The notes: generated by a model not told the origin, from the sequence alone. Counted from the first letter of the stretch, positions 36,701-43,882 are shown. The stretch is DNA of 64,000 nucleotides from an uncultured Candidatus Melainabacteria bacterium (GCA_947090755.1 CAMUPF010000007.1:1-64000); one strand, 5' to 3'. Translations and numbers: made by a program.

Positions 36701-38980
36701 ACAAATTTCAGTAGTTAACTCGTCAAAATTTTGAGCAATCTTAACATCCTTGCCGTCGTAAGATTTTACGGTAGTACTTTTGGCACGAGGGTTCCCGGAT
36801 TCAGTTATTGTGCGTGTGCCATCAGAAATAAACTCACCTTTTTCGTTAAACTCGCCATTCTCAAGTTCAATCCTTCTGATTTCAGGGTTCGTTAAATCCT
36901 GAATGTCCGGAGTTCTTTCTAATCTTCCGGCAAATGGTGCAACCTCATCTTGCTCCTGAAAATTATTTCTTGTTGCAGGTGATTCAGCTTGATTGGTTTT
37001 AATTTTAGGCTTTCTAACCCCTGCGGCTTCTTTGATATCTCCTGATATACCGACCAGCACCCCTGTTAGGTTCGCTTGCAATAAAGAACGCCAGTCATCA
37101 TTGGTGTCAAGGATTCCCATCATTGCCAGATCGCCGGCGTATGATATAATAAAATCTGTGCTAAGTTTTGCTCCACTGGCAGTCATAAAACTTTTTAAAT
37201 ATTCAGGGTTGGTAAATATTGTTTTCAATGCCTGAGCTTTATTCCCCGCAGAAATCTGCTGGCCAAATACAGCAACAAGTTTGCGGTCTATAAGCCTTGA
37301 AAACGCCTGCATTCCGGCTTTACCGGCGCCCATACCTATAATAAAACCACCTGCGTCCATTATAAAATTTTTCGTAAGTTCATTTAATTCTTCTGAGGTT
37401 TTAACATCTTTTGTTGAATAATCAGCCACGCCCAAACCGGTTTTAGTGACCATTCCGCCGATAGCCAGACCATTACCGACAGTTACCAGTGCCGCACCAA
37501 GAGGTGCCGCAGGCGTAAAGCATAAAATTCCTCCTATAAGGGTTAAGCCCATGCCGGCCATAGAAGTGTTACCTGTCCAGCGTTGAATTACTGTTAAATT
37601 GTCATTCTTCATCGCGTCAGCGAGCATTTTACTGTTTTCTTCGCCAATAATGTCGTTCGAAGCATTTTCAAATGCAAGTTGGTATTCTTCTATACTTTTT
37701 CCGCCTAAAAAAGTCTCAAAATCTTTTTCTTTTTCCTGTGCCGCTATTTTTAACAGAGAATTTAACGCTCTTGTTTTAGCCTCTTCGCTGCCAAATGCAG
37801 AAAGATTTAGAGCCTTTTCATCCAGTAATATCGGAAGGTTGGATTTTTCTATGATTTTTTGCAGCTGGCTTAATCCCCCGTCTTCAGAAAGTAAATAAAA
37901 AGCTGCAAAACCATCAATCAGTTTTTGAGTTTTTTCTTGTGAGGAAAGTTGTTCTTGACGCAGGCCCTCTGCGAAATCAACAAACTGTTGTTTTTTGTTA
38001 AATGCGCTAACAACAGTTTCCATTTCTGCTTTTGCCTGCTTATATTGCGTAACGGCATACTGAGAATATTCTTGACCGCGTTCAAGTTTATACACTTCCT
38101 CAAAGGTTATTGGTTCTGCACTGTCCCAGTAAGATGGAACAAGGCCTTTATCCGGTCCTTTTATTCTTCTGGGTTTTCCTTCACCGCCAAGGGTATTGAG
38201 AGTTATACCGCTAGTCTTTTCGTAAGTTTTAGCCGAATCTACAAAATTCTTTAACGCCTGCGCTTCTTCAGCCGCAGAAAATGAAACAAACTGTTTTTGA
38301 ATCTCTTTTAATTTATCTATTTCAGCGTTATTACAAATGTTTTCAATATATCGTTCAATAATTTCGGTCATTTGTTTCTTAGAAAACTTACCGCGTAAAC
38401 TATCCATAAAACTAACCCCTGTTGGTGTTTTAAGAACGTTTAATCGGGTGAGAATCATTTCTTTGATTCGTTGTTTGTTTTCTTCGTAGTATGCGCGTCT
38501 GGTTAAATTCCCGTTTTTTGCTTCTATGATTTGGATTTCACCGGCTTTCTGATAATCCAAAACCTTTTTTACATTAGAAGTTGCGAGTTTATCATCTTCA
38601 TTTTTCCAGTATTCATCATACGCTCTGGTAATAGCGCCTAAGTTTTGAGAATTAAAGATAGAATATGCGTCTGTAATATTTTCGTCAATAATTTGAATGG
38701 CGACTTCTTTGCATTGAGTTTCGTTTAGTGTTATTTGTGCAGGGGGGGGGGGGACATCTTTCTGGTATGAGGATTGTCGTTCTACACTGACCCCTATTGT
38801 ATTGTCTGTTTTCCCTTGTGTGTTAAAGACAGAATTATTTTTAGCCTGTTCATATTCAGCGTGGGAAATGACTCCGCTTTCAACCATAACAGATAGAACA
38901 CGTTCAGGGCTGACACCGGCGAGTTCGCGGTGAGCTATAACAAATTCCTTCATTTTCTCTTGAATAGTTAATTCAGCCAT
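30749..38980 (-). CDS. 2743-residue multidomain protein with kinase-like and HD domains, phase-variable C tract
   Basis: A giant protein of unknown function. Residues 1-75 are a helical N-terminus. Codons 76-80 contain 12 C (VPPPP), in frame as given. Residues ~474-520 are hydrophobic and Gly-rich (GMGLTLIGGILCFTPAAPLG), with a second such stretch near 545, so membrane insertion is possible. Residues ~800-1900 are a long, mostly helical region that looks like a solenoid. Residues ~1970-2110 show a kinase-like order: YYIKYP (Lys), EEVIASRLY (Glu), GEYVPNL (hinge), WLANWD, and KVDVGGSMNYR (Asp), resembling HipA/PI4-kinase-like folds. Residues ~2300-2450 are an HD domain (LLHDIGKRY, LNHHWF, AKADLKNV). 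The C-terminal ~260 residues are not recognised. No signal peptide is seen. A large effector or toxin-like protein is plausible but unproven. Confidence 0.85.
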   Translation of the reverse strand: MAELTIQEKMKEFVIAHRELAGVSPERVLSVMVESGVISHAEYEQAKNNSVFNTQGKTDNTIGVSVERQSSYQKDVPPPPAQITLNETQCKEVAIQIIDENITDAYSIFNSQNLGAITRAYDEYWKNEDDKLATSNVKKVLDYQKAGEIQIIEAKNGNLTRRAYYEENKQRIKEMILTRLNVLKTPTGVSFMDSLRGKFSKKQMTEIIERYIENICNNAEIDKLKEIQKQFVSFSAAEEAQALKNFVDSAKTYEKTSGITLNTLGGEGKPRRIKGPDKGLVPSYWDSAEPITFEEVYKLERGQEYSQYAVTQYKQAKAEMETVVSAFNKKQQFVDFAEGLRQEQLSSQEKTQKLIDGFAAFYLLSEDGGLSQLQKIIEKSNLPILLDEKALNLSAFGSEEAKTRALNSLLKIAAQEKEKDFETFLGGKSIEEYQLAFENASNDIIGEENSKMLADAMKNDNLTVIQRWTGNTSMAGMGLTLIGGILCFTPAAPLGAALVTVGNGLAIGGMVTKTGLGVADYSTKDVKTSEELNELTKNFIMDAGGFIIGMGAGKAGMQAFSRLIDRKLVAVFGQQISAGNKAQALKTIFTNPEYLKSFMTASGAKLSTDFIISYAGDLAMMGILDTNDDWRSLLQANLTGVLVGISGDIKEAAGVRKPKIKTNQAESPATRNNFQEQDEVAPFAGRLERTPDIQDLTNPEIRRIELENGEFNEKGEFISDGTRTITESGNPRAKSTTVKSYDGKDVKIAQNFDELTTEICQLSGKKKLSNYEISKLKKTFENNANLTVSEFSAIIHDYMHATSRTMLIDDFNNFVLNFDGLLDTQNFKTLAVNISEFDKFMTEINNSENANTTVLMCFRKLRPESFSKDMASIKPEDFKKNLEIFKGLDSDLQTGLVSSNGSILLKKHDDKFFELIKAADEYNKFCKENSQADQKSLPLINYQANKFERLSDKEIVQVQKNLELLKDMISKGYYEYNLMNNILSDHTGKYTDLYARLKTELKDEIDFSYLQKLDKININNEQSDYDFAIKLGQILPEGLKVLNAYDLRILTGKYSDLDEAGKQTLLDKITIISKMPQLVTGYNDKIENSFFMDFLTQKEIKDTDKIVRFLELAEPAYLKQITLAYGNSYERHDFDKIFASENLDNMIKCAELHKELPQELIEYMRTEDSIIGCTQNGTGGILSHQYEVDANILAKRIKLINEYKDKMPVSLQERIYNGQITTSNPIILNMLCKMEPECALRFVGYARLDVLDQLPQETLTKFTNFITNSENITPDDISSNFLYYYTSKDDFAIFEKLTNEELDAISFNSLAKHRPGDVNLYIDKIRTNIAAVPKQIRDFIKNDIDISFYSDYMKLGDSNTASNFKKRIEELSKMSQAELENIGSKTIVEYLDSFRLDKKPFNPQNLAIWANVPQEIKAKLGEMAIYLLTSEDVIDIKLLNSRIEKLKEQNAFDELDNTSLLAILKNKSKEMEECLAEILADSSFDRKNLNSIVRNLQSIKNDTNDWDFVRELILNPKVQNNQISDILQPLTKRESVREQQKEFARYLIARDDVDNSIIPSLLYQMENIRSLENFNELKINFAKELLDNKNIKNEDIASILRLMHKDSFEKEKNFYLQMINSQKFTTQHIDNISNKLSNGWVEINPAKIDIAQMLLFKEGKDFDFTYRILNALDFQIEPELTLEIKNLIQDLLNNENLNTYTIPDIVSSISNNKTIAYHQIKLVKDLTKSQNIIYDIPSLLNTMKNNGNISPDILSAKIQEFISIGLDSSTIYEICNNAKVLSVFNTEVIGIIQHLQKDGAYSSTIIKAIFDNTISPKLKDKIDTLLILSKLTNNDKLILKKQGIYIDKKSNDLMKSIDTKYPIISTSKADVHEFLTHIGNNRGSDAVIQTADFEKFGKDGIPLEYTREDFMRNMDNIISEYASSRPNIDVSTVEIPELRLSAKDRIATKEKIEKLKAEKRTEEVEVIMNGQKLKGTRFLGTQGGSNTAYYTQIGDKLYYIKYPDTKKLGQSVEEVIASRLYRAAGIDSPNMEYVYNDRGEIIGMAGEYVPNLSATPHSTSQKTDGFATDAWLANWDAPKNDNTQYRTSGVIKVDVGGSMNYRARGELKDFGNVVNELSSLIEQNSEFLSMTKSELLSSLRHVTEMPEERIIKIIQDSPSNDINLVQTLLKRKEYMTIFAQKLALLDEGDFKNILEMVNRARAMTMEDFTDIADIAGMLGYTRTKTGFEGMLNTQNSKELNLTPEQQHYADRMKTEIEKFTIHNRIADDVDINPEARDFLNSILRGIPEFAAFFGKPQHSIQKYSLDIHILKVLQDSMNDPLYQKLGDTDKIVLKFSTLLHDIGKRYLADGSDTGHAAKSAEYVYSILDRFNLTPEVKDRIITTVLNHHWFKDYNTKTVTVQNVAAMCRRPEDFLIYQIMAKADLKNVNDTFYQTIMQASSVKEADEKFAQKMAEIAPYVQYLQEKQVVITASKFMEIPERKTQTGRILPARAFPQETFNLNGKDTTFRVLNLSNMDENTNMFQYGFNNITAKDLRFNVHMVDDRRALDIFETLSRNPMNNSVQSISMISMADKSTYCNRKFGLVLDIENADIGHAYYSNTSSGTQKGFNHFVEEIFENTKYRSFVKDSFIERLNSKGIEINDTEYAAITKYIMGKHYPETQIKSLKVGERIFSREDLLDAFLYSRDQLIDIKQQKTHGFHNEIVGLNSKVRGVMAKANSLEECPDWVLEFARDNDLPIILIGE
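38742..38753 (-). repeat. poly-C tract (12, coding strand) in the 2743-residue gene
   Basis: Twelve C covering the last base of Val76 to Pro80. With 11 C the frame reaches TAA four codons later; with 13 C it stops about a dozen codons downstream. Only multiples of three keep the protein. Confidence 0.95.
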
Positions 38981-39098
38981 AATTCTACCTTTTACAAGAA
39001 TATAATTCGGTACAATATAGAATTCCCTTTAATTTTAGAAAAAGATTTTGGGGAAATTTTAATATTTCTTAATTTTTATGTCTGACGTATGTTAACTA

Positions 39099-39449
39099 TT
39101 AAAGTATTATTTTTGAGTGTAGGGTATTTATTGCATTTTCATAAACTCTTGCAACATTATCAAGAGGTATTAAAAAATTAGCTTTATGAGCTCTAAACTG
39201 CCCATGTTTATCCTTGATAACTTTGAGAACATCATTTTTTAATTGGAATACCTCAAAAGTATCACCATTTTCCATTAGACGTTTTGAGTAAGAACTATTA
39301 GTTTTTCCATTAACACTAAATGTGATTGATTCAATATAAGGCTTTTCCCCGGTTTTTGGCGTCCATTTTGTAATTTGTGTTGAATAATTATGGTATGGTG
39401 ACTCGAAATTTTGTGTTACTTTAATTAGTTTTGTAGAAGATAGTGTCAT
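39099..39449 (-). CDS. hypothetical protein upstream of the giant gene
   Basis: A 116-residue protein of unknown function, mostly beta-rich by eye (KPYIESITFSVNGKTNSSYS, GDTFEVFQLKNDVLKVIKD). AAGGAAAAG precedes the ATG. It ends 118 bp before the giant gene on the same strand, so a partner, chaperone or immunity role is conceivable only from position. TAGCAAAAAAATC lies about 75 bp upstream of its ATG. Confidence 0.65.
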   Translation of the reverse strand: MTLSSTKLIKVTQNFESPYHNYSTQITKWTPKTGEKPYIESITFSVNGKTNSSYSKRLMENGDTFEVFQLKNDVLKVIKDKHGQFRAHKANFLIPLDNVARVYENAINTLHSKIIL

Positions 39450-39573
39450 ATAATATCACTTTTCCTTTCTTTAATTTTATTAACTAAGATCTACATTGAT
39501 AGCTTGAAAAAATATAAACAAAGATTTTTTTGCTATCGAAATTTAAATTGTTTTACGAAGATTAACATTCCAG

Positions 39574-39610
39574 CCTCAGCTCGCTCGCGCTCGAACCCAC
39601 AAATGGTGGC
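39574..39610. repeat. tRNA-Ser T-arm remnant joined to a dispersed 15-bp repeat
   Basis: On the minus strand, after tRNA-Ser and its terminator, CCACC-ATTT-GTGGGTTCGA repeats the variable-arm/T-arm part of the tRNA. It runs into GCGAGCGAGCTGAGG (39574-39588, inverted), identical to 23156-23170. Confidence 0.5.
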
Positions 39611-39634
39611 TTCTCATCCTCATCCCTGACTGAT

Positions 39635-39667
39635 AAAACGGGCTAGACTTTTCGTCTAACCCGTTTT
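39635..39667 (-). terminator. intrinsic terminator of tRNA-Ser
   Basis: ACGGGTTAGAC and GTCTAGCCCGT arms with a GAAAA loop, followed by TTTT on the minus strand. Confidence 0.85.
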
Positions 39668-39671
39668 TATT

Positions 39672-39758
39672 CAGAGAGGATGGGATTCGAACCCACGGTG
39701 GAATTGCTCCCACACAACCTTTCCAAGATTGCACCTTAAACCGCTCGGACACCTCTCT
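39672..39758 (-). tRNA. tRNA-Ser (GGA)
   Basis: An 87-nt class II tRNA on the minus strand: acceptor AGAGAGG/CCTCTCT with discriminator G, anticodon stem CAATC/GGTTG with loop TTGGAAA (anticodon GGA), a long variable arm (GTGGGAGC-AATTCCAC region) and TTCGAAT in the T-loop. No CCA encoded. Confidence 0.94.
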
Positions 39759-39826
39759 TTATTTATGTGCTTATTTATACTATTACAAACATTCACCGCA
39801 GTCAATTTTTATGTTAAAATTTTTCT

Positions 39827-41104
39827 ATGACAGATATTAGAGTTTCAAAATCTTTAAACAGCTTGCGCGGTATTATTGAAATTCCGCCTGACAAGTCGAT
39901 TTCGCACAGGGCGGTTATGTTTGCGGCGCTTGCGAAAGGCAAATCTTTGATTAAAAATTTTTCTTCCGGTGCTGATCCGCATTCTACTCTTGATGTTTTT
40001 TTGCGTCTCGGTATCAGGCATAATTTTATTGATGAAAAAACTCTTGAAATTTTTTCTGAAGGTAAATTGCAAGCGCCGACAATGGAACTTGATTGCGGAA
40101 ATTCCGGCACAACTATGCGCTTGATGACGGGAATTCTCGCCGGACAAAAGTTTGATAGTGTAATGGTCGGTGACGAAAGCCTTTCTAAGCGTCCTATGCG
40201 TCGCGTAATTGAACCAATTGCCCTTATGGGCGGAGAAATTCTGTCACAGGAAGGACATGCACCGTTGAAGCTCTTCGGGCGTACTTTGCATGGTATTGAT
40301 TATGTTTCAAAAATAGCTTCTGCGCAGGTTAAATCCTGTGTGCTTCTGGCAGGTTTGTTCGCTGATGGCGTAACCTCGGTTACAGAACCATTTGTTTCAA
40401 GAAATCATACTGAAATAATGCTGAAATATCTTGGTGCTGATGTGACCGTAGAGGGCAAAAAGGTTTCCATAAGCCGTTCGGCTTTAGCGGCACGCGAAAT
40501 TGATGTTTGTGGTGATATTTCATCTGCTGCGTTTTTTATTGTTGCCGGATTAATTGTGCCGGATTCAGATTTGATTTTAAAAAATGTAGGTTTGAACCCT
40601 ACGCGTACGGGGATTCTTGATGTCGTGCAAAAAATGGGCGGTCAGGTTGAAGTTCTGGATGAGCGTGAAAGTGCAGGGGAACCGGTCGGCGATATTCGCA
40701 TAAAATATTCCCAACTCAAATCGTGTGATATCGGCGGTGAAATCATTCCGCGTCTTATCGACGAACTTCCGGTAATTGCGGTATTGGCAACACAGGCAGA
40801 GGGTAAAACTGTCGTTAAAGACGCTGGGGATTTGCGGAATAAGGAATCCGACAGAATCGCAGCGATTGTTTGTGAATTAAAGAAAATAGGTGCAGAAATA
40901 GAAGAAACACAGGACGGATTTGTTATAAATGGTAAAACTCCGCTTAAAGGCGGGGTCGAAGTTGAAACTTACCACGATCATCGGCTTGCAATGAGTCTTT
41001 ATGTCGCGGGACTGGTTGCGCAAAAAGAAATTTTGATTAAAGATTTTCAGTGGGTGGATATTTCGTTCCCTGAGTTTTTAAGCCTGATAGATAGTCTTGA
41101 CTAA
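39827..41104 (+). CDS. aroA: 3-phosphoshikimate 1-carboxyvinyltransferase (EPSP synthase)
   Basis: A 425-residue enzyme joining PEP and shikimate 3-phosphate, the glyphosate target step. IPPDKSISHRAVMFAALA, LDCGNSGTTMRLMTGIL, SLSKRPMRR, SAQVKSCVLLAGL, NPTRTGILDV, IDELPVIAVLA and YHDHRLAMSL mark both domains. It is distant from aroK-aroB. Its last codons overlap the -35 hexamer of the second prepilin promoter. Confidence 0.97.
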   Translation: MTDIRVSKSLNSLRGIIEIPPDKSISHRAVMFAALAKGKSLIKNFSSGADPHSTLDVFLRLGIRHNFIDEKTLEIFSEGKLQAPTMELDCGNSGTTMRLMTGILAGQKFDSVMVGDESLSKRPMRRVIEPIALMGGEILSQEGHAPLKLFGRTLHGIDYVSKIASAQVKSCVLLAGLFADGVTSVTEPFVSRNHTEIMLKYLGADVTVEGKKVSISRSALAAREIDVCGDISSAAFFIVAGLIVPDSDLILKNVGLNPTRTGILDVVQKMGGQVEVLDERESAGEPVGDIRIKYSQLKSCDIGGEIIPRLIDELPVIAVLATQAEGKTVVKDAGDLRNKESDRIAAIVCELKKIGAEIEETQDGFVINGKTPLKGGVEVETYHDHRLAMSLYVAGLVAQKEILIKDFQWVDISFPEFLSLIDSLD

Positions 41105-41125
41105 AATAAAAACATGCTACATAAT
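41097..41125 (+). promoter_or_regulatory. promoter of prepilin gene 2
   Basis: TTGACT (41097-41102), 17-bp spacer, CATAAT (41120-41125). The -35 lies inside the aroA stop region. Confidence 0.8.
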
Positions 41126-41153
41126 AAGATTAAAAGAAAGGCAGGGTAAATAT

Positions 41154-42219
41154 ATGAAGAAAGATAACAATGTATCAATTTGTGCAGGGGGGGGGGGGGC
41201 CGGCTGAGCCGGTTCTATATATGGGTTCCGAGCTTGCGGACGACGTGAAATTTAACGCGAAGGGCGGAGTGCCGGCGGGGCGTGCATTTACGATGGCCGA
41301 AATCCTGTTATCCCTAACAATAATCGGCGTGGTCGCTGCCATAACGCTTCCTTCGCTGACCGGCAACATTAACGAGCGAACATGGAACACACAGCGCAAA
41401 GCGCTTTATGCAAGATTCAGTCAGGCAATCGCCCTAATGCCGTCATTAAACGGTTATGGAACTTTGACAGTGGGAAACGAATCAACTTCTGCTGTCGATA
41501 CCGCTGCGGAAACTTTCGTTACAGAGGGCCTTTCAAAAGTTCTTAAAATTAACAATATTTGTGATAGTGACCACCTTGCGGATTGCGGAATTCCGGACAG
41601 GGTTACAAATATATCCGGCAGTCAGGTGTTTTCAGCCTTCCCCAAAACATTAGTTGAGTACAATTCAATGTTTAATTTTTCGGGTGTCGTTTGGAATTGC
41701 GATTACAGTTATTCCCAATTAAATACAAAGGTTGCTGCGTTTGAAACCCAGAACGGCGAAAGCATTGTTGTTTTTTACAACCCGAATTGTACCTCAAATG
41801 GACTGGAAAATGTTGAATGGGATTATATTCAGCCGAAGATGTGCGCTAATTTTGTGTATGATTTAAATGGAAATAAGGGGCCAAATACTGTTGGCAAGGA
41901 TATCGGATTCATAACGGCATTATATTCTTCGGATTCTCAGGTGGTGGCTCCAATGCCGGTAGTTAACCGCTCGGTGGGACAGCCTTGGCATGATGCGGGT
42001 AATACCTGCCGAAATTTAAACGATGACGCAAGATTGCCAAATATGGATGAACTTGCCGCCGTGTTTTATAATAGAGATTTAATGGGAATTACAGTTGGTG
42101 ATTTCTGGTCAAGTTCAAGCTATTCAACGGATAAAGCTTATCTTCAGGACACCGCGGGCGGAATTCGTTATGTAGCACCTAAAAATACCGCTCACTCTTT
42201 ATGGTGTATCAAGCGTTAA
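41154..42219 (+). CDS. phase-variable type IV prepilin-like protein 2 (off frame as given)
   Basis: ATG 41154 behind AAAGGCAGGG starts MKKDNNVSICA followed by 13 G; this frame meets TGA within six codons. With 12 G it reads through PAEPVLYMGSELADDVKFNA to GRAFTMAEILLSLTIIG. A second ATG at 41170 is in frame with 13 G but has only a weak ribosome site, so the 13-G state may be low rather than fully off. Ala replaces Gly at -1 of the cleavage site. The body carries the shared segments SKVLKINNICDS and YDLNGNKGPNTVGKDIGF. The C-terminus (ARLPNMDELAAVFYN, DFWSSSSYST, LWCIKR) is DUF1566/C-type-lectin-like. Confidence 0.87.
41187..41199 (+). repeat. poly-G tract (13) in prepilin gene 2
   Basis: Thirteen G, preceded by ATTTGTGCA and followed by the dyad CCGGCTGAGCCGG. 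Confidence 0.95.
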
Positions 42220-42242
42220 CCATACGTACGGGTGCAATGATG

Positions 42243-42264
42243 AAGGCCGCTACACGCGGCCTTT
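42243..42264 (+). terminator. intrinsic terminator after prepilin gene 2
   Basis: AAGGCCGC and GCGGCCTT arms with TACAC loop. Confidence 0.75.
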
Positions 42265-42289
42265 GTGTTAACACTTCTTAAAGCTCTAC

Positions 42290-42318
42290 TTGACAACAAA
42301 TTTTCTCTTTGCAATAAT
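42290..42318 (+). promoter_or_regulatory. promoter of rplU-rpmA
   Basis: TTGACA (42290-42295), 17-bp spacer, AATAAT (42313-42318). The ~80-base leader that follows (CGTTCG, GCCACGGCGGATTACG) may be a ribosomal-protein leader. Confidence 0.6.
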
Positions 42319-42401
42319 CATAATAGTGTATTAGTGGGTAACTCGTTCGATAAAATTCGCCACGGCGGATTACGAAACCCAAAGCGAAAGGAAATATAAA
42401 T

Positions 42402-42752
42402 ATGTACGCAATAGTCGAAACAGGCGGAAAGCAATATCAAGTTGAAGAAGGACGTTACCTTGACGTTGAATTGCTTGAAGGCGAAAAAGATTCAAAAGTG
42501 GTTTTTGATAAAATCGTTATGGTTGTAAACGGCAAAAAATCAAAAGTTGGCCAACCATACGTTGCAGGTGCTTCTGCAGAAGGCACTATCATGTTGCACG
42601 ACAAATCTAAAAAAGTTATCGTGTTCAAACAAAGACCTAAAAAAGGTTACAGAAAAAAACAAGGCCACAGACAAGGCTTTACAAGAGTTATGATTAACAA
42701 AATCAGAACTTCTGCTCAAAAAAAGACTGAAGAAGCAGCTTCAGAAGAATAG
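42402..42752 (+). CDS. rplU: 50S ribosomal protein L21
   Basis: A 116-residue L21 with MYAIVETGGKQYQVEEG at the start and KRPKKGYRKKQGHRQGFT-type rRNA-binding segment (QRPKKGYRKKQGHRQGFTRV). A short acidic tail (KKTEEAASEE) extends the usual ~103 residues. It is cotranscribed with rpmA as in most bacteria. Confidence 0.97.
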   Translation: MYAIVETGGKQYQVEEGRYLDVELLEGEKDSKVVFDKIVMVVNGKKSKVGQPYVAGASAEGTIMLHDKSKKVIVFKQRPKKGYRKKQGHRQGFTRVMINKIRTSAQKKTEEAASEE

Positions 42753-42815
42753 ACAGCGAAGTCGCGGAGCGACCACACGTCAGTGTGGGCGGCAAGCGGC
42801 GAAGAACTGCTTTAT
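42753..42815. repeat. GC-rich mini-hairpin island between rplU and rpmA
   Basis: Consecutive small dyads: GCGA/TCGC, GTCGC/GCGAC and CACAC/GTGTG, then GGCGGCAAGCGGCG. It resembles the islands at 23155 and 30706 in composition. Confidence 0.45.
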
Positions 42816-42846
42816 TACTAACGAAAAATTATAAGGAGATAAAACA

Positions 42847-43104
42847 ATGGCACATAAGAAAGGTATGGGATCCACCCGTAACGGCCGTGACTCCGAAGCG
42901 AAGCGCTTGGGTGTTAAGAAGTTCGGTGGTGAAAACGTTAAAGCCGGTAATATCATTGTTCGTCAAAGAGGTACTAAATTCCACCCTGGTAACAATGTAG
43001 GTATCGGTAGCGATGATACATTATTTGCTTTGATTGACGGTACTGTTAAATTCGAAGCATATAGACGTGATAGAAGACAAGTTAGCGTTTACTCAGCTGG
43101 CTAG
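42847..43104 (+). CDS. rpmA: 50S ribosomal protein L27
   Basis: An 85-residue L27: [39 protein letters not shown] and DGTVKFE are diagnostic. No N-terminal prepeptide of the Firmicutes type is present. Ribosome site AAGGAG. Confidence 0.97.
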   Translation: MAHKKGMGSTRNGRDSEAKRLGVKKFGGENVKAGNIIVRQRGTKFHPGNNVGIGSDDTLFALIDGTVKFEAYRRDRRQVSVYSAG

Positions 43105-43130
43105 TTTATTTTAAATTAGTAAAATTGTAG

Positions 43131-43159
43131 AGAGCGCCCCACCATAAGCGCTCTTTTTT
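43131..43159 (+). terminator. intrinsic terminator after rpmA
   Basis: AGAGCGC and GCGCTCT arms followed by six T. Confidence 0.85.
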
Positions 43160-43187
43160 ACGCGAAAATAGGGATAAAAGGAAAGTT

Positions 43188-43862
43188 ATGCAAGTTCGTT
43201 CAATAGGTAGTGATTATAATACACAAAATAACCGGAATATAGCATTTGGAATAATTAAAAAGAATACGATTGATAAAGTTTTAAAAGTCGGCGAAGACGG
43301 AATCAAAGATAAATTCCTGTGCATTGTTTCTGCACCGTCAGGAACCGGCAAGGATTCTATTATAAATAAATTTAACGAAAAATACGATTATTTCGCTCGA
43401 ATTGTGACCTGTACAACAAGAAAACCGCGTCCGGGAGAAGTTAACGGGGTAAATTATAACTTTTTGACTCAGGATGAATTCCAAAAGGGTGTCGAAAATG
43501 GTGACTTTCTGGAATATTGCAATGTTTTTGGCGACAGGTTCTATGGTACACGAAAAAAAGATGTTGAAACCGCGCTTGCGACAGGTAAAAATGCAATTCT
43601 AGTGATTGATGTTGACGGTGCGATGCAAGTTAAGAAAAATCGGCCTGATGCATTGATGATGTTTTTCACACCGCCTTCTATGAAGGAACTTGCTTCAAGG
43701 CTGATTAATCGTGGTACTGAAACCATGGACGCTATTGCAGAGCGTCTTGGTAAAGCAAGTTATGAATTAGGTTTTAAAAATAAATACGACATTATTCTTC
43801 AAAATGACGATTTGGCCGAAAGCGTAAATGAACTCGGGCAAATATTTAAGCTTGAACGATAA
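43188..43862 (+). CDS. gmk: guanylate kinase with N-terminal extension
   Basis: A 224-residue protein phosphorylating GMP. The kinase core begins near residue 42: IVSAPSGTGKDSII is the P-loop (GKD instead of GKS/T), then TCTTRKPRPGEVNGVNY, DFLEYCNVFG and YGT with the GMP site, and a lid region TMDAIAERLG. About 40 extra N-terminal residues contain NNRNIAFGIIKK, similar in style to the starts of several hypothetical proteins in the window. smpB follows. Confidence 0.93.
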   Translation: MQVRSIGSDYNTQNNRNIAFGIIKKNTIDKVLKVGEDGIKDKFLCIVSAPSGTGKDSIINKFNEKYDYFARIVTCTTRKPRPGEVNGVNYNFLTQDEFQKGVENGDFLEYCNVFGDRFYGTRKKDVETALATGKNAILVIDVDGAMQVKKNRPDALMMFFTPPSMKELASRLINRGTETMDAIAERLGKASYELGFKNKYDIILQNDDLAESVNELGQIFKLER

Positions 43863-43882
43863 TTTTGTGTTACAATTCAGGT

